From Methanobacterium subterraneum (GTDB lineage: Archaea > Methanobacteriota > Methanobacteria > Methanobacteriales > Methanobacteriaceae), in assembly GCF_002813695.1 (NCBI RefSeq), contig NZ_CP017768.1:186001-250000 (forward strand): a stretch of DNA of 64,000 bases, read 5' to 3'. Positions 44,287 to 59,166 of this stretch are shown here, piece after piece. The notes beneath the pieces were generated by a model. The model saw nothing but the letters and a program-made list of their open reading frames with translations, did no database searches and was not told the origin of the DNA. A program made the translations under genes and the position numbers. The first letter of the stretch is position 1, and each line of letters begins with the position of its first letter.

Positions 44287-44562
44287 GTGAAAAAGTTATT
44301 TATGGGGATTTTAATATCACTGGCAGTTTTTATGATGTTACAGCCAGTTATAGCTGCAGAAGAGTCAGGCTTGAGTGATATGAAAAACAATGCCGATGAG
44401 GCACTTCACAACGCAAGTAAAGCTACCAATGATACTGCACAGGAAGTACAAAAAACACTGGATCCCATACAGGATATTGTAAACACAATCAATTCCATTA
44501 TACAGCAGATACAACAGATTTTCCAGGACGTATCCTACATATTGGGTGGAGGAAACCAGTAA
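44287..44562 (+). CDS. Small secreted helical protein
   Basis: A protein of about 91 residues with a signal peptide ([23 protein letters not shown]), then a helical, Asn/Gln-rich mature part ([21 protein letters not shown]) that could form a coiled coil. The GTG at 44287 is chosen because AGGTGG lies about 8 bases before it; the frame opens four codons earlier. No known family. It is followed closely by the riboflavin reductase gene. Confidence 0.65.
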   Translation: MKKLFMGILISLAVFMMLQPVIAAEESGLSDMKNNADEALHNASKATNDTAQEVQKTLDPIQDIVNTINSIIQQIQQIFQDVSYILGGGNQ

Positions 44563-44605
44563 GTCCTCAAAATGAATATTTTCTTGTATTTCAGAATATA
44601 TAAAC

Positions 44606-45274
44606 TTGGGAGGGTTCATCATAAAACCTAAAGTGATTTTAAATGCAGCCATGACCCTTGATGGAAAGATAGCCACCAAAACTGGTAGTTCTGAGATTTC
44701 GGGTCCAGAAGATCTTTTAAGGGTTCACAGGATTCGCAAGGAGATGGACGCGATAATGGTGGGGATAAACACTGTACTGGAGGACGATCCTCGGCTCACA
44801 ATACATAAAATCCCATCAAAACCAGAAGACAATCCTGTGAGGGTGGTGGTGGATAGTAAAGCACGCACGCCTCCTGAATACCGGATCCTAAGCCATGACG
44901 CTCCTACCATTATTGCTGTTTCCAAAGAAGCACCGTTGCTTAGAGTAAAGGTCCTTGAAGAGGATGGCAAAGCCGAGGTGATAACTTGTGGAGATACACA
45001 AGTTGATTTGGGTTGTTTGATGAATCAACTGGGGGATAAAGGGATCAAAACATTAATGCTGGAGGGAGGTTCCACCCTGAATTATTCCATGCTCAAAGCA
45101 GGGCTGGTAAGTGAAGTAAGGGTGTGTATAGCGCCTATGATTGCCGGGGGAAATCAGGCCAAAACACTGGTAGAGGGGGACGGTGTGGATTATATGAAAG
45201 ATGCTTTCCGTTTAAAGTTCAAAAAGAGTTATAATCTGGGAGAAGACCTTATAGTAGAATATGGGGTATTATGA
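44606..45274 (+). CDS. arfC: 2,5-diamino-6-(ribosylamino)pyrimidinone 5'-phosphate reductase
   Basis: A reductase of about 217-222 residues like the RibD C-terminal domain, used in the archaeal path to riboflavin and F420/F0. It reduces the ribose of the first pyrimidine intermediate to ribitol with NAD(P)H. Sequences: PKVILNAAMTLDGKIAT, MDAIMVGINTVLEDDPRLT, and TLMLEGGSTLNYSMLKAGLV. The start is odd. The frame opens at TTG 44606, but the GGGAGGG ribosome binding site begins within that codon and is spaced for ATC (44618) or ATA (44621). The conserved protein starts at about the ATA. Gene symbol by pathway; the function call is firm. Confidence 0.88.
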   Translation: MGGFIIKPKVILNAAMTLDGKIATKTGSSEISGPEDLLRVHRIRKEMDAIMVGINTVLEDDPRLTIHKIPSKPEDNPVRVVVDSKARTPPEYRILSHDAPTIIAVSKEAPLLRVKVLEEDGKAEVITCGDTQVDLGCLMNQLGDKGIKTLMLEGGSTLNYSMLKAGLVSEVRVCIAPMIAGGNQAKTLVEGDGVDYMKDAFRLKFKKSYNLGEDLIVEYGVL

Positions 45275-45387
45275 GTTATGTGGCTAAAAATTCTCATTAA
45301 ATAAAAAAATAGGTAGGTATATAAAAATAGGTAGGTATTTGGAAGGTTTAAACCTCCCAATCCAAGGTCATTTTGAATTTTGTATAT

Positions 45388-46068
45388 CTATAATATTCCC
45401 TTTTTCTGGAGTATACTAACCGGATTATCCCTTAAAACTTTTTTAAGATCCTTGCCAGGTAAACCTGCTCCTAGTGCTATCTTTTCGGCCATTTCATAGC
45501 TTATAAGATCTCCGGGTGCATGGGTGTCAGTGTCCACCACCAGATGGGCACCTACTTCCTGGGCAACCTGCACCACATGTCCATTACCCAGACTATGGCC
45601 TCTCCTGGCACTTATTTCCAGGGCTATATCATTTTCTTTAGCTATTTGTGCTTCTTCATGGGTTATAAGTCCCGGGTGTGCTAAGACATCCACATCAAGG
45701 CAGTTAACCGCACTCCAGTTGGTTCCCTCAATCACTGGTTCCACCAGTGTTTCACCATGCACCACAATGATCTCAGCCCCCAATTCCCTGGCCTTTTTGG
45801 CTAGTTTGGGAATTATTTCGGCTGGAGCATGGGTTATCTCGGCTCCAGGAACTATCTCAATGTCCCAGTTATCCCTAATGTCTAAAACGGCGTTAATCAC
45901 ACGGCCCACACAGTCCAAGTTAGTTGCATCCACATGGTCGGTTATCGCCACTGCTTGATGACCTAAAACGCATGCTCGACGTGCAATTTCTGATGGTAGG
46001 AGTTCACCATCACTGAATATGCTGTGGGTGTGTAAGTCTATTCGTTTTCCCATAACGTGGTTCTCCAT
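45388..46068 (-). CDS. PHP-domain phosphoesterase
   Basis: A 226-residue protein of the PHP superfamily. Metal-binding sequences: [40 protein letters not shown] and [11 protein letters not shown] proteins include histidinol phosphatases and DNA-polymerase-associated phosphatases. This stand-alone archaeal type has no proven substrate. An ATG at 46053, five codons in, has a GGAG site before it and may be the true start. Confidence 0.87.
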   Translation of the reverse strand: MENHVMGKRIDLHTHSIFSDGELLPSEIARRACVLGHQAVAITDHVDATNLDCVGRVINAVLDIRDNWDIEIVPGAEITHAPAEIIPKLAKKARELGAEIIVVHGETLVEPVIEGTNWSAVNCLDVDVLAHPGLITHEEAQIAKENDIALEISARRGHSLGNGHVVQVAQEVGAHLVVDTDTHAPGDLISYEMAEKIALGAGLPGKDLKKVLRDNPVSILQKKGIL

Positions 46069-46304
46069 ATTTTATAAACCTGTAAATTTAGTATTTGACT
46101 GTTACTGGTCTTTTATTCCTTAATATTATTTGATACTCTTTATTAACATCCTTTATTTAGAAATTCACTTATAACTGTCTTTATGGGGGATGTTAATACT
46201 GGGGATATCCCTGTTTTCAATGAATCTTGGTTGATTAACTTGTAATGGCTTTAGCTTACCCTTATTATTTATTTATCAGAGGATATAATAAATGTGGTGA
46301 TAAA

Positions 46305-47219
46305 TTGCAATCATTAGTTTTCGCCCCCTCCCATATAACCGGGTTTTTTGAGGTAATTAACCATTCCAATCCCCTAATCAGAGGATCTAGGGGGGCTGGA
46401 GTGGTTCTGGACCAGGGAGTCCTAACCCAAGTTGATGTATGTGAAGGAAATGGCGAGATCATTACTAAAACCAATGGAAAGAACCATGATCAAAAATACC
46501 ATCTGGAAGACTCAGTAACCTATAAAACACTGAATTTGCTGAAAAAACAATTTCCCAAAATAAAATGGGATGAGATTAAAATAACCATTCAACACGAGAT
46601 TAACGTGCCAGTGGAGGCAGGGTTCGGTGCTTCTGCTGGTTTTGCCCTGGGCACGTCTATCGGGGTTTCAAAACTACTTAAACTACCCTTAACATTTAAC
46701 CGGGCTGCAGCGGTTGCTCACAATGCAGAAGTTGAACTGAAAACAGGCATGGGGGATGTGATGGGGTCAGTAGTTGGAGGATTCCCAGTTAGACTAGAAC
46801 CTGGTGCTCCAGGATATGGGGATGCAGATAAACTTCTTAATGGTCATGAATATGCTGAAAAGGAGTATGGGGGTCTTTTTGTAATATCAAAAACGTTAGG
46901 AACCATTGAAACAGCGTCTATCCTCACTGATCCAGATATGACTCTTAAAGTAAACAGTGTAGCCCGGGAAATGCTTAAAAAATTACTACTCAACCCTCAG
47001 ATCACCAATTTCATGGACTTATCCCTGGAGTTTTCCCAGAAAACAGGTCTCATTGACCCTGAGATCATGGAAATCGTGGATGTGATGAAGGATGAGACCA
47101 TGGGCGCTTCCATGGCCATGCTTGGAAAAACAGCCTTTGCTATTTCAACTACACCTGATTCCAATGTGGAGGATGTAATGGTGGCCAGGATCGACCACAG
47201 TGGTTGTAGAATTCTTTAA
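46305..47219 (+). CDS. Archaeal pantoate kinase (GHMP family)
   Basis: A 304-residue GHMP kinase of the archaeal pantoate kinase type. It phosphorylates pantoate to 4-phosphopantoate in the archaeal route to coenzyme A. It begins [13 protein letters not shown] and has the ATP-binding [16 protein letters not shown] and the third motif near [10 protein letters not shown]. The frame extends 20 codons upstream, but that part is not family-like, and a GGTGA site lies just before the TTG at 46305, so this start is used. No phosphopantothenate synthetase adjoins it here. Confidence 0.88.
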   Translation: MQSLVFAPSHITGFFEVINHSNPLIRGSRGAGVVLDQGVLTQVDVCEGNGEIITKTNGKNHDQKYHLEDSVTYKTLNLLKKQFPKIKWDEIKITIQHEINVPVEAGFGASAGFALGTSIGVSKLLKLPLTFNRAAAVAHNAEVELKTGMGDVMGSVVGGFPVRLEPGAPGYGDADKLLNGHEYAEKEYGGLFVISKTLGTIETASILTDPDMTLKVNSVAREMLKKLLLNPQITNFMDLSLEFSQKTGLIDPEIMEIVDVMKDETMGASMAMLGKTAFAISTTPDSNVEDVMVARIDHSGCRIL

Positions 47220-47337
47220 ACTTAATTAAGTTCTAATTTTTAGTTCATTTTTTCATGGGTTTATTCGACCTCTTTAATATTGGATCAGGTCAGAATATCT
47301 TAATTTTGGATTAGATTTAAAAATCTTTATCTCGGAT

Positions 47338-48132
47338 TTAAGCCAGAACATCTTCAATGATGTAGGTGATCCCTTCTTCATCCATTCTGTTGCTTAAAGT
47401 GCGGGTCATCTTACCCACTGCAAATATCAGTACATTCAAACCTCGATTGGCAGCTGCAACTGCTGATTGGGGGGTGGCAAATTCAAAATCAGGTTTGATT
47501 CCCAGTTTATCCACCATGGAACGGGATACTGTTCCCATGACACCCACCCGCTGGAAACGATCCTCATATTTCTTTAGAATTTCCTGGACATGGTCAAGTT
47601 CACAGGCACGGGTGCCTCCCTGGTTAATGGTGGGCAGTTTAATGATAACTACAAATCCGGGTTCAAGTTCAATTGTCCCCCCTAAACTCACCAGGGCCAC
47701 ATCTTCACCCTTCCGGGCATGGTGAAGTACTTCAGCATGGGCGGGAGTCTTTTCCTTACCTGCATATAATGTTCCTTCTTCCATTTTAAGCCATACGGCT
47801 TCTCCTTCATTGAGATCTTCCCGGGCAATGGCAGGCCACACTGATTTATAGGTGTTCATGATATCTAAGACCTGATCCGCATATTTACGGAGGTCATTAG
47901 CTCCAGTTTTCACTTTTTCAATCCCACGTTTCGTGATTTTGTAACGTGCCTGGCCACTGCCAGTTTCAACCCATCCTTCATCCACCAGAGTCTTTAAATT
48001 CTCAGAAACTGCCTGAACTGTGATACCCAGCTCATCAGCGATGTCTTTCTGACGCAGATGGGGCTGGCCTTTGGCAATCTCCGCTAGAATCTGAAACTTG
48101 GTGAGTTCCCCTTTTTTCTTGAAAACTTTCAT
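47338..48132 (-). CDS. Winged-helix transcriptional regulator with effector-like domain
   Basis: A 264-residue regulator. The N-terminal winged helix (about 10-75) includes [29 protein letters not shown]. The C-terminal 180 residues form a conserved archaeal domain with [18 protein letters not shown] and [27 protein letters not shown], perhaps a ligand sensor. This two-domain type is widespread in methanogens; its targets are not known to me. It stands alone downstream of pantoate kinase in the convergent sense. Confidence 0.8.
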   Translation of the reverse strand: MKVFKKKGELTKFQILAEIAKGQPHLRQKDIADELGITVQAVSENLKTLVDEGWVETGSGQARYKITKRGIEKVKTGANDLRKYADQVLDIMNTYKSVWPAIAREDLNEGEAVWLKMEEGTLYAGKEKTPAHAEVLHHARKGEDVALVSLGGTIELEPGFVVIIKLPTINQGGTRACELDHVQEILKKYEDRFQRVGVMGTVSRSMVDKLGIKPDFEFATPQSAVAAANRGLNVLIFAVGKMTRTLSNRMDEEGITYIIEDVLA

Positions 48133-48261
48133 AGATACACCATTAAAGACCTGTAATAATATTAGAGATTTTTTTATAATATTTTAAGTATATATTTAAG
48201 TTATTGTATTGTTAAATTATTTTAACTAGTTATGTTTAATGGATCTGCAGAGCTTATAATT

Positions 48262-49659
48262 TTACAGGATCCCGTTCAGTGTTTCATCAAAGAGTTTAAG
48301 GAATTCATCCTGTTTTCCTCCTGGAATGTAGGCACCACAGGCCATGGAATGGCCACCACCACTTCCCCCTACCTTGGCTGCTACTTTATTGATGATATGG
48401 CCAAAGTGGATACCATCAAATGCTAAAAGTCGTGAACAGCGCAGAGAAACCTTCAAACCACCACTTTCATCATTGGTGTGTGTGAAACCAATCATGGGTT
48501 TTCTCCAGTCACCGTAGCTGAGGATCATGCCGGCTATGGTTCCAATAACCTCACTTTTTATCCCGTTACCTTGGAAGTACTGCAAGTTCTTCAAATGTAT
48601 GATCCGGTCTTCCTCCTGGATCCAACTCATCTTCTGGGCAAGGTACTGTCGGTGTTCCTTTCCCTGCATTTCCATTTCATCCAGAGCCATACCCCTATCT
48701 CCTTTGAGGACCTTTAAAGCCACATTGGGATTTTTATGCCTACTGCAAGCGTTGATGGCTGTTGAAAATTCACTGGCATCACGGAGGGGTGAGTACTCCT
48801 CCTCTTTTAAAAATTCATAGGCATCCCCGGCAACCAGGCGGGGAATGTACCTAACGTAACGGGGAGGAACTTCCCGGCTCATCATCCTCACCAGTTCGGT
48901 GAAGATCCGGCCCTTTTCCGCGGAGCTTAAATCGTAAAGTGTTCGTTGTTTTTTACCATTCCTAATGGGTATGTCCAGGTTTTTTAGGAATTGAATTGCT
49001 TCGTTTCGATTATTGGTGATGGGAAGCTTCACATCGCCAAAGTAGGACAAGGCCACAAATAATGGTCTGGTTTGCCTTCCGTAGATGGCTAAGTCATTAA
49101 CTGATCCCACCAGTCCCTTATTGACACCATCTTCTAGTATGCCTGCATTTATCCCGGTTAACTTACCTGATAGACTGTTTTGCATGTCGCCAACTGCACT
49201 TAAAACACCAATCCAGCTTAAATCATGATAACCAAAGGTTTTAGCTAGAAGATAGCACATACCTCCTCCTGAAACCTGGAAGGAACCATCAATACCATGA
49301 TGATTGGGATTTATCTCCAGAAAACCGTTTTCTCCTGAGGATATTTTCCTTACCGGGGGGTGATGGTCCAGGATGAGAACTTTGGACTGGGATGTCTGGA
49401 AGTTATCTAATTTTTGTCCTGAACCAAGATCAGAGAATATGGTGAGTTCATTTTCTTTTTCCAACTCAGGGATCTGGTCCAGGTTTATGAATTCTATTTC
49501 ATGGTCTATTTCCAGACGATCCATGGTTAAAGATAGTATTGCTCCGGCGGATATCCCGTCACAGTCTATGTGGCTGTATATTTTAACATCCTCAGACTCT
49601 TTGACCATTTCATTAGCTTTAGCTAAAGATTTATCCATATCTTTTCCATTCACAGCCAT
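48262..49659 (-). CDS. DHH-family single-strand nuclease (archaeal RecJ/GAN-like)
   Basis: A 465-residue DHH-DHHA1 phosphoesterase. The four acidic/His motifs of RecJ-type enzymes are visible: [31 protein letters not shown] and [10 protein letters not shown]. The DHHA1 end motif is [18 protein letters not shown]. Archaeal RecJ homologues include GAN, the exonuclease partner of GINS in the replisome, and RNA/DNA 3'-5' nucleases. Which type this is cannot be settled by eye. A GGAAGGA ribosome binding site precedes the ATG. Confidence 0.88.
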   Translation of the reverse strand: MAVNGKDMDKSLAKANEMVKESEDVKIYSHIDCDGISAGAILSLTMDRLEIDHEIEFINLDQIPELEKENELTIFSDLGSGQKLDNFQTSQSKVLILDHHPPVRKISSGENGFLEINPNHHGIDGSFQVSGGGMCYLLAKTFGYHDLSWIGVLSAVGDMQNSLSGKLTGINAGILEDGVNKGLVGSVNDLAIYGRQTRPLFVALSYFGDVKLPITNNRNEAIQFLKNLDIPIRNGKKQRTLYDLSSAEKGRIFTELVRMMSREVPPRYVRYIPRLVAGDAYEFLKEEEYSPLRDASEFSTAINACSRHKNPNVALKVLKGDRGMALDEMEMQGKEHRQYLAQKMSWIQEEDRIIHLKNLQYFQGNGIKSEVIGTIAGMILSYGDWRKPMIGFTHTNDESGGLKVSLRCSRLLAFDGIHFGHIINKVAAKVGGSGGGHSMACGAYIPGGKQDEFLKLFDETLNGIL

Positions 49660-49983
49660 TTATTATTCCTTCCCAAGTGAAATATAATCCAATTATATAA
49701 TATATTAATTGTATTGATCAACTCATCTTCTGATTTTATTCTTTTGGATTTCTGGATTAATTTTTAATCCTCTATTTTATCTATATTTGATTTGTATAGA
49801 TTGATTCTAAATAATAAATCTACTTAAAATAAATTATGGGAATTAATTACTACTGATAATCCTAGAATCAATTCTTATTTGATGATCCTTAAAATGATCC
49901 GATTTGTAATTCTTAGAATGCCAGTTGATTAATTCTCAAAAGGTGGATTAATCCTTAAAAATGAAAAATTCTAGTTGAAAATT
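49660..49983. other. AT-rich spacer between srp19 and the RecJ-like gene
   Basis: 324 bases, very AT-rich, with no credible gene, repeat or hairpin that I can see. It should contain the promoter of the RecJ-like gene. Confidence 0.5.
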
Positions 49984-50274
49984 CTATTTATCTTTCCGGG
50001 AACTATTGATTAAGTTGCTTAGTTTAATGAGAATTTCCTTTTTACTCATTTTTTTATCCACAATTATCCTTCCGGATCCTTCCCACCATGAAGCAGGGTA
50101 TGATTTATATTTCTCCACTGAAGGATTGAGTCTCAGTTTTTTAGCTGCCTGGGTGATTTCACGTATTTTGGGTGAACTAACAGCCTGTTCTTTGGGAATC
50201 TTTCTTCCCTCGGATTTGGTCTTTTTGGAATCCAGATAAACCGGCCAGATGATGGTTCTGTTTTCATCCTTCAT
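49984..50274 (-). CDS. srp19: Signal recognition particle 19 kDa protein
   Basis: A 96-residue RNA-binding protein that clamps helices 6 and 8 of archaeal SRP RNA and lets SRP54 bind. Family sequences: [26 protein letters not shown] at the start, [26 protein letters not shown] in the middle, and a basic tail. Length is standard. SRP19 is found in archaea and eukaryotes, not bacteria, which supports the archaeal origin of the window. Confidence 0.96.
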   Translation of the reverse strand: MKDENRTIIWPVYLDSKKTKSEGRKIPKEQAVSSPKIREITQAAKKLRLNPSVEKYKSYPASWWEGSGRIIVDKKMSKKEILIKLSNLINSSRKDK

Positions 50275-50394
50275 AGTTACCGCTCCTTTAAATATTGCCT
50301 CTTATAAGTTATTTATATTACATTTAGGATGATTTCTGTTATATTAAGTCATGATTTTTTCCATTTAGTTATATTCCAAATTCAAGACTTCAAG

Positions 50395-51177
50395 TCAATA
50401 ACTCATTTCTTCCTTTAACTGCATTAACATGGCCTTCACAGTGTACTTGGATGGAATTATTGATTTTATCCCCCTCTCAGCCAGTGGTTTCTGGGTGATG
50501 GGGCCAATGGCCGCCACCAGAACCTTCCCGTCTTTAAAAGAGTTAATTAACTCTTCTTCTTTATCTCCGGCTATTTCAAATAGATTGGTGGCTGTAAGGG
50601 GGCTGGTGAAGGTTATTGCATCTATTTTTCCCTTGATTATATCCTCTACCAGTAACTGTACCTTACTGGTATCTTTGGGTTTGGTGGATTTGTAGGCCTC
50701 GGCCAGATAGACAGTGGCTCCCATTTTCTTCAAACCTTCCGGGAGAACATCTCTTGCTTTAAATGTGCGGGGAACTCCTATCCTCTTTTTATCCAAGTCA
50801 ATATCATGGAATTCTTCCAGAAGACCTTCGGCAGTGTAATTTTCGGGCACAATATCGGCAGTGATACCATAATCATTTAAAACCCGTTCTGTGCGTGGTC
50901 CAATAACTGCTACCTCACACTGTGGATTGAGGTTTTCCCTAAAATCAGGACAGTATTTGAATAATGATTCCAGTGATGCAGGAGAAGTGAATATTATCCA
51001 ATCCAGTTTACTGGCTCTTTGACAGAGATCCAGGAGAGATTCACTGGCAAAGGATTCCAGTTCAAGGGTGGGGGCTACTAATGGAATCCCACCGTGTTGG
51101 GTTACTATCTCTACTGCAGCATGGGACCGCTCCACTGGCCGGGTTATGCCAATAATTTTACCCTCAAATCCCTTCAT
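50395..51177 (-). CDS. hemD: Uroporphyrinogen-III synthase
   Basis: A 260-residue HemD, which closes hydroxymethylbilane into uroporphyrinogen III with inversion of ring D. The family is weakly conserved, but [72 protein letters not shown] and [16 protein letters not shown] are all in place. Its start overlaps the cobA stop by 4 bases, so cobA-hemD form an operon supplying precorrin-2. Confidence 0.94.
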   Translation of the reverse strand: MKGFEGKIIGITRPVERSHAAVEIVTQHGGIPLVAPTLELESFASESLLDLCQRASKLDWIIFTSPASLESLFKYCPDFRENLNPQCEVAVIGPRTERVLNDYGITADIVPENYTAEGLLEEFHDIDLDKKRIGVPRTFKARDVLPEGLKKMGATVYLAEAYKSTKPKDTSKVQLLVEDIIKGKIDAITFTSPLTATNLFEIAGDKEEELINSFKDGKVLVAAIGPITQKPLAERGIKSIIPSKYTVKAMLMQLKEEMSY

Positions 51178-51893
51178 AATTTATCCTCAAGTTTTTTGAT
51201 GGATTTGAAAACATCAACCACCGGTCCAATAATCACCAGGGCTGGTGGATTAATATCTTTTTGGGCTATGTTTTCCAGAGTACCGGTTATAATCCTCTCA
51301 TCTGGCATGGTTCCATTTTCAATGACACAGACCGGGGTTTGGGGATCTTTGTGTTTCTTAATCTCCCTCATATTCTCCTCCAAGTGTCCCACACCCATGA
51401 GGATCACTATGGTGTCGGTATTGTAGTTCCACTGAACTTGCTTCTCTTTCTTGGTAGGATCTTCATGTCCAGTAACCACTGTAAGGGAAGTGGCCACTCC
51501 CCGGTGGGTTACTGGCAGTCCTACTGTGGTGGGAACACCAATGGCAGAGGTTACACCTGGTACCAGTTCCACGGGAATCCCTTCCCCCAGCAGGGCCATC
51601 ATTTCTTCACCACCCCTACCAAAGACAAAGGGGTCACCTCCCTTGAGGCGGACTACAGTGTCATGTTTTTTGCCCTGTTCAATGAGTATTTCATTTATTT
51701 CTTCCTGCTTTTTGGAGTGAGCTCCAGCCCTTTTACCAACGTAGATCATTTCCGATCCATTGGCGTACTTTAAGATCTCTTCATTGGCCAGACGATCGTA
51801 AACCACCACATCTGCCATTTCCAGGGCTTTAATAGCTTTAAGGGTCACCAAATCAGGATCCCCTGGTCCTGCACCTACTAGATAAACTACCAT
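51174..51893 (-). CDS. cobA: Uroporphyrinogen-III C-methyltransferase (SUMT)
   Basis: A 239-residue SAM-dependent methyltransferase that adds methyl groups at C-2 and C-7 of uroporphyrinogen III to give precorrin-2, the branch point to corrinoids, F430 and sirohaem. Sequences: [64 protein letters not shown] and the late [16 protein letters not shown]. The reading frame opens six codons earlier, but CGGTGA lies before the ATG at 51893. First gene of the cobA-hemD operon. Confidence 0.96.
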   Translation of the reverse strand: MVVYLVGAGPGDPDLVTLKAIKALEMADVVVYDRLANEEILKYANGSEMIYVGKRAGAHSKKQEEINEILIEQGKKHDTVVRLKGGDPFVFGRGGEEMMALLGEGIPVELVPGVTSAIGVPTTVGLPVTHRGVATSLTVVTGHEDPTKKEKQVQWNYNTDTIVILMGVGHLEENMREIKKHKDPQTPVCVIENGTMPDERIITGTLENIAQKDINPPALVIIGPVVDVFKSIKKLEDKL

Positions 51894-52004
51894 TAATTCA
51901 CCGTGTGACAATTTTTTATAATAAAGTTATTTAATGAATATTCCCAAACTTAGGGTATTTCTAACTAAGTATTTTTTGTAAAAAATATGTAAGTTATCCA
52001 TTTT

Positions 52005-52911
<907 letters not shown>

Positions 52912-52993
52912 TGCATCACCAAGGGATTAATTTCTTAAATGGATACTTTTCATCAGTGTTAGTTCAGTTTTTTCTAAATTACAGTTTTTTTTA

Positions 52994-53740
52994 TTAGAAA
53001 TCTAAATTCCATCTTTCTTTATCTTCATCATCCAGTATTATGTTGGCCACCTTTTGGTAAGCTTCAATAACACCAGACTCGCCCTTTCGGAAAAGATCCT
53101 TATCCAGAATGTCACAGGTTTCACTATCCCAGAACCTACAGGTGTCTGGGCTGATTTCATCACCAAGGACAATGTTCCCATCATCATCTCGGCCAAATTC
53201 TATTTTAAAGTCCGGGAAGATGAGTCCCCTGCTTTCCAAGAAACTTTTCAGGACTGCGTTGATTTGGAGGGTTATTTCCCGGATGGTTTCCAGATCTTCG
53301 CTACTAGCCAGTTCCAGGGCCAGAATGATGTCATCGTTGAGCATAGGGTCATGATATTCATCATTTTTATAATCCATCTGGATGATCGGTGGATTGAATG
53401 TTTGACCTTCCTGGAAGGGGTACTTTCTAAGCAGACTCCCGGCGGCTATATTTCGAGTGATCACTTCCAGGGGTATCATATCCAGTTTATGGGATAGCAT
53501 GTATCCGGGTTTTGGTAAATCAATGTACTGGGTTTTTATCCCTGCATCTTCCAGTAGTTCAAAAAGCTTAGCAGAGATCAGGGAGTTGTAATAACCCTTC
53601 AAACTCATAACTTCCTTCTTTTCTCCATCCCCGGCGGTAATGTCATCTCTGAATTCCACTAAAACTTGCTGGGGCTGGCTGGTCTGGTAAACGTCCTTGG
53701 CTTTACCCCTGTATAGGAGATTTCCCTTATCAAGATTCAT
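52994..53740 (-). CDS. purC: SAICAR synthase PurC
   Basis: A ligase of about 248 residues joining aspartate to CAIR with ATP in purine synthesis. Conserved blocks: [53 protein letters not shown] and [13 protein letters not shown]. Three ATGs are possible (53773, 53752, 53740). The last is chosen since GGAG precedes it and family proteins start just before LLY. A TATA-like ATCTATATAAA lies at about 53778-53788. Likely first gene of purC-purS-purQ. Confidence 0.94.
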   Translation of the reverse strand: MNLDKGNLLYRGKAKDVYQTSQPQQVLVEFRDDITAGDGEKKEVMSLKGYYNSLISAKLFELLEDAGIKTQYIDLPKPGYMLSHKLDMIPLEVITRNIAAGSLLRKYPFQEGQTFNPPIIQMDYKNDEYHDPMLNDDIILALELASSEDLETIREITLQINAVLKSFLESRGLIFPDFKIEFGRDDDGNIVLGDEISPDTCRFWDSETCDILDKDLFRKGESGVIEAYQKVANIILDDEDKERWNLDF

Positions 53741-53767
53741 GTTAAACTCCATTTCATTTTTATTTAT

Positions 53768-54399
<632 letters not shown>

Positions 54400-54675
54400 C
54401 TATTTGTTTACAGATTTATTGATGGAACAATAATGCCCTTCTTCTTTGAAGAGATCACTTATCTTGGGATGTTCATCGTTTTCACTGCAGGTTCCTACAG
54501 TACACATATAGGTTCTTATTATTTCTTTAAAATTTGTTTTATCTGCATCAGTTTCTATTACGTAGCTTGTAGAACCCTTCTCTGAACTCATAGTAAATAG
54601 GAATGTATTCAAAGGCCTAATGGCAATCATTTCATCTACAGCCCCTTCTATATCCTCTATTTTCATATCTGGCAT
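54400..54675 (-). CDS. Hypothetical protein (91 aa)
   Basis: A 91-residue soluble protein, acidic at the start (MPDMKIEDIEGAVDEMIAI), with a beta-like middle (NTFLFTMSSEKGSTSYVIET) and three cysteines near the end (YMCTVGTCSEN and GHYCSI). The cysteines could bind metal. The ATG at 54675 is chosen because AAGGAGGA lies before it; the frame opens nine codons earlier. No known family. Confidence 0.6.
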   Translation of the reverse strand: MPDMKIEDIEGAVDEMIAIRPLNTFLFTMSSEKGSTSYVIETDADKTNFKEIIRTYMCTVGTCSENDEHPKISDLFKEEGHYCSINKSVNK

Positions 54676-55370
54676 TATGTCTTCCTCCTTATTATATTTC
54701 ATGTCATTATATGTGGTGTATAATATTGATTTAATAGTTTATGTATTTTTTGTATTTTAATTATACTGGCCATTAGAAAAATTGTTTGAAGGTGAAATTA
54801 TTGACTAAACCTAAGAAAACTGATTTTGTATTGATTAAGTTCATATTTTTAAGTTGAAAGCAAAAGATGGAGGATAGTTTTTACCGGAACAGTCTTGGTA
54901 TATTTGAGAATTTGACTGTGATCTGGTGAAATCATGAATCCTAATAAACCGTGAATCCTAATAAACCGTGGTTAAATTGATAAATTATAGGAATTAGGTT
55001 CTTTTTCTTGGTTTAGATCAAGTTGGTTTAGATCAAAATATAAATGCGTTTGATTAAAATTACAGATTAAAATATTAAGGCTTCAATTATCAAAGTGGAA
55101 TCTCTTAATGGCAAAATCTGGGGATTATCCTTGGTCTAGGGGGGAGATCCTCACTTATTATGGGTTACCTATATGTTATGAATTAATAATTTCTTGATGG
55201 GGATTGTATTATAAGTGATAAATGTAGATGTTATAAATATCTGGTACGCCTTAACAAATTTATTTAACAAATGAAGGTCTTCAATAAAGATATGAACTGT
55301 GCCAATCAGGTAATTAATTGGCATTATCATTTACTTAAACTTATGAAAACACTTTTTGGGTGAAATTAAT
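54676..55370. other. Long spacer upstream of glmS with a tandem repeat and a small inverted repeat
   Basis: About 690 bases with no credible gene. A short tandem repeat (TGAATCCTAATAAACCG twice) lies at about 54936-54969. A small inverted repeat precedes glmS (TGCCAAT 55300-55306, ATTGGCA 55317-55323) and could be an operator. A TATA-like TTATAAATATC near 55230-55240 is upstream of it. Confidence 0.45.
55300..55323 (+). promoter_or_regulatory. Inverted repeat, possible glmS operator
   Basis: Perfect 7-bp arms TGCCAAT and ATTGGCA with a 10-base centre lie 48 bases before the glmS start and downstream of a TATA-like box. This is the right place for a regulator to block transcription. No regulator is identified. 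Confidence 0.4.
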
Positions 55371-57152
<1,782 letters not shown>

Positions 57153-57387
57153 ATACCTATATTCTTTTATTTTTATTCCTTTTCATTAATTAGTCTGGTT
57201 TTTGTGGATTGAATCCATAAATGGGGGGTTTAAAATCACTAAATTGGACTCCTCTAACATTTTACATAATAGAACATGATTCATTAACATCAATTGAATG
57301 CTAATATAAATTATGTCCAATAGGCCATTCTATTTAAAGGTGTTTTGAGATATTAGTGAATAGAACATTCTTATAGAAGGTACTGAA

Positions 57388-57678
57388 ATGACTCCTAAAA
57401 AATCAGGAACTCTGTTCATTGTTTTCATGATTGCACTGGTTGCCTATGGGGCTGCATCAGGTGCTAATGCCCTAAATATAGGTACTGATATTGGTTTGGG
57501 ATTAATTCCATCTAATTTCAATTTAAATGGTGATCAGAAGATCAGTGAGATCGGTGATTCCAATTTCACCCCGGTTCATATTGTAAGACACATCCAGATC
57601 AACACCACCAATACCACTAACACCACCAACAACACCACAGTTAACACCACTCCCACCAATGGAACTAATAATCCCTGA
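57388..57678 (+). CDS. Small secreted or membrane-tethered protein with glycosylation-rich tail
   Basis: A 96-residue protein with an N-terminal hydrophobic segment ([22 protein letters not shown]) and a C-terminal tail of repeated Asn-Thr-Thr sequons, likely N-glycosylated outside the cell. There is no known domain. A GAAGGTAC sequence precedes the ATG. Its low-complexity end makes family assignment impossible by eye. Confidence 0.6.
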   Translation: MTPKKSGTLFIVFMIALVAYGAASGANALNIGTDIGLGLIPSNFNLNGDQKISEIGDSNFTPVHIVRHIQINTTNTTNTTNNTTVNTTPTNGTNNP

Positions 57679-58035
57679 TATAAATTAAACCAGCGAATCT
57701 AAAGTTTAACAAGAGAATCTACATTTTTAACATCCAATCCATTAATCAATCAATATACTAACCTTTTTTTAATTGAGTCTGGGATGTTAAAATATTTAAT
57801 ACTCATCACTAAAGATTTTGTATTTGCTAAATATTCCCATTTACTACAATCCTCAAATTCCAATTTGCCACCATCTCCTAACATCGTATAAATGGCGCTA
57901 ATAGAAGGGTGGGGCGGTGGTACTAAAAAAATGTTTAAATGATTGGGTATAATTTTTGAGTATAGTGAAACTTTTACTTGCAATAATAAATGATATTGAA
58001 TGAAAACATAATATTTATAAATAAGGTGATTTGGT
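57679..58035. other. Spacer before the HTH-cupin gene
   Basis: 357 AT-rich bases. A minus-strand frame of 100 codons exists but has no ribosome binding site and odd composition, so nothing is called here. Confidence 0.45.
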
Positions 58036-58617
58036 ATGCCCGAGGAGAACAAAGTTGGAGCGAAAATCCGTCAGATAAGGGAAGATCGCAAAATGTCAAT
58101 TGAAGAGCTGGCAGATGCCAGTTTTAGCAGTGTTGAACTCATTGAAGACCTGGAAAGCGGAGCACTGGTACCCTCACTAACTCCTCTTTTAAAAATAGCC
58201 AGGGCACTGGGGGTGCGCCTGGGCACTTTCCTGGACGATGCCCCACATAGTGGTCCTTTCATGGTTAAATCAGGAAAATCTGATAATGTAATACGTTTTT
58301 CAGGTCAGGGGCTGGGTGAACACAGCAACAAGAGTGCACTTGAATTCTACTCCCTAGCCTACGGGAAGGGGGACCGGCACATGGAACCATTCATCATCGA
58401 CGTCCACCCCACTGACAATCAGGGTTATGAACTGGCATCCCACGAGGGTGAAGAATTCCTGTACGTGATCCAGGGAAAGATAGAGGTGCTTTACGGGCAG
58501 GAAAGCTACGTTCTAGAGTCAGAGGACAGTATCTACTATGATTCAGTGGTCCCTCACCATGTACATGCCAAAGAAAAGGATTCCAAGATGCTGGCAGTGG
58601 TTTACACCCCATTTTAA
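58036..58617 (+). CDS. HTH-cupin transcriptional regulator
   Basis: A 193-residue regulator: a Cro/CI-type helix-turn-helix at about 8-65 ([36 protein letters not shown]) and a cupin domain at about 110-190 ([31 protein letters not shown]). This type binds a small ligand in the cupin barrel. A GGTGAT site precedes the ATG. It lies before a thioesterase and an acyl-CoA synthetase gene on the same strand and probably controls them, as similar sets do in methanogens. Confidence 0.88.
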   Translation: MPEENKVGAKIRQIREDRKMSIEELADASFSSVELIEDLESGALVPSLTPLLKIARALGVRLGTFLDDAPHSGPFMVKSGKSDNVIRFSGQGLGEHSNKSALEFYSLAYGKGDRHMEPFIIDVHPTDNQGYELASHEGEEFLYVIQGKIEVLYGQESYVLESEDSIYYDSVVPHHVHAKEKDSKMLAVVYTPF

Positions 58618-58758
58618 GTTGAAGGGGATTATTTTAAAATATGTCAAATAAATATCTGGAGAAAAAAAGTTTCTATATGGAAAATAGTTCTAAAGATAGG
58701 ACATGTTGTAAGTAGTACATGTTTCTAAAGTTTTAAAAATACTGGAGATATTCATAAT

Positions 58759-59166
58759 ATGTATGCGATTACAGTAACACCCCGATTTGGAGATTCAGAT
58801 GGCTTAAGACACATAAACAATATAGTTCTTGCTGAATGGTTTGAACTGGCAAGAAACAAGATTTATCGATTATTCACCCCAGACCTTGACCTCAGCTACG
58901 AGAAATGGAAACTGATCATGGTTAAAACTGATTTCGAATTCCTGGGACAGATGTACTACAACGGTGATGTGGACATAAAAACTAGCATTATCCGTATTGG
59001 TAACAGCTCCTACACCACTTACCATGAGGCCTGGCAAGCCGGACACCTTAAAGCAAGGGGAACAGCTGTTCTGGTGAATTATGATTTCATACAACAGAAA
59101 TCAAGACCCATACCTGATGACGTGAGGGAAAAACTGGAAGAACATCTAGAAGAAGATCCACGGTAA
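58759..59166 (+). CDS. Hotdog-fold acyl-CoA thioesterase (4HBT type)
   Basis: A 135-residue hotdog protein of the 4-hydroxybenzoyl-CoA thioesterase type. It starts with TPRFGDSDGLRHINNIVLAEWFELAR, carrying the catalytic Asp and the H-x-N signature, and has the later strands YNGDVDIKTSIIRIGNSSYTTYHE. It should cut acyl-CoA thioesters. Its place between the HTH-cupin regulator and an acyl-CoA synthetase suggests shared acyl-CoA metabolism. Confidence 0.87.
   Translation: MYAITVTPRFGDSDGLRHINNIVLAEWFELARNKIYRLFTPDLDLSYEKWKLIMVKTDFEFLGQMYYNGDVDIKTSIIRIGNSSYTTYHEAWQAGHLKARGTAVLVNYDFIQQKSRPIPDDVREKLEEHLEEDPR

Noticed and set aside
54936..54969. Tandem 17-bp repeat upstream of glmS as a regulatory array
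   Set aside because: Only two copies, far from the start codon, and no palindrome; most likely a simple local duplication.
57750..58052. 100-residue minus-strand frame before the HTH-cupin gene
   Set aside because: No ribosome binding site, no family-like sequence, and it overlaps the regulator start.
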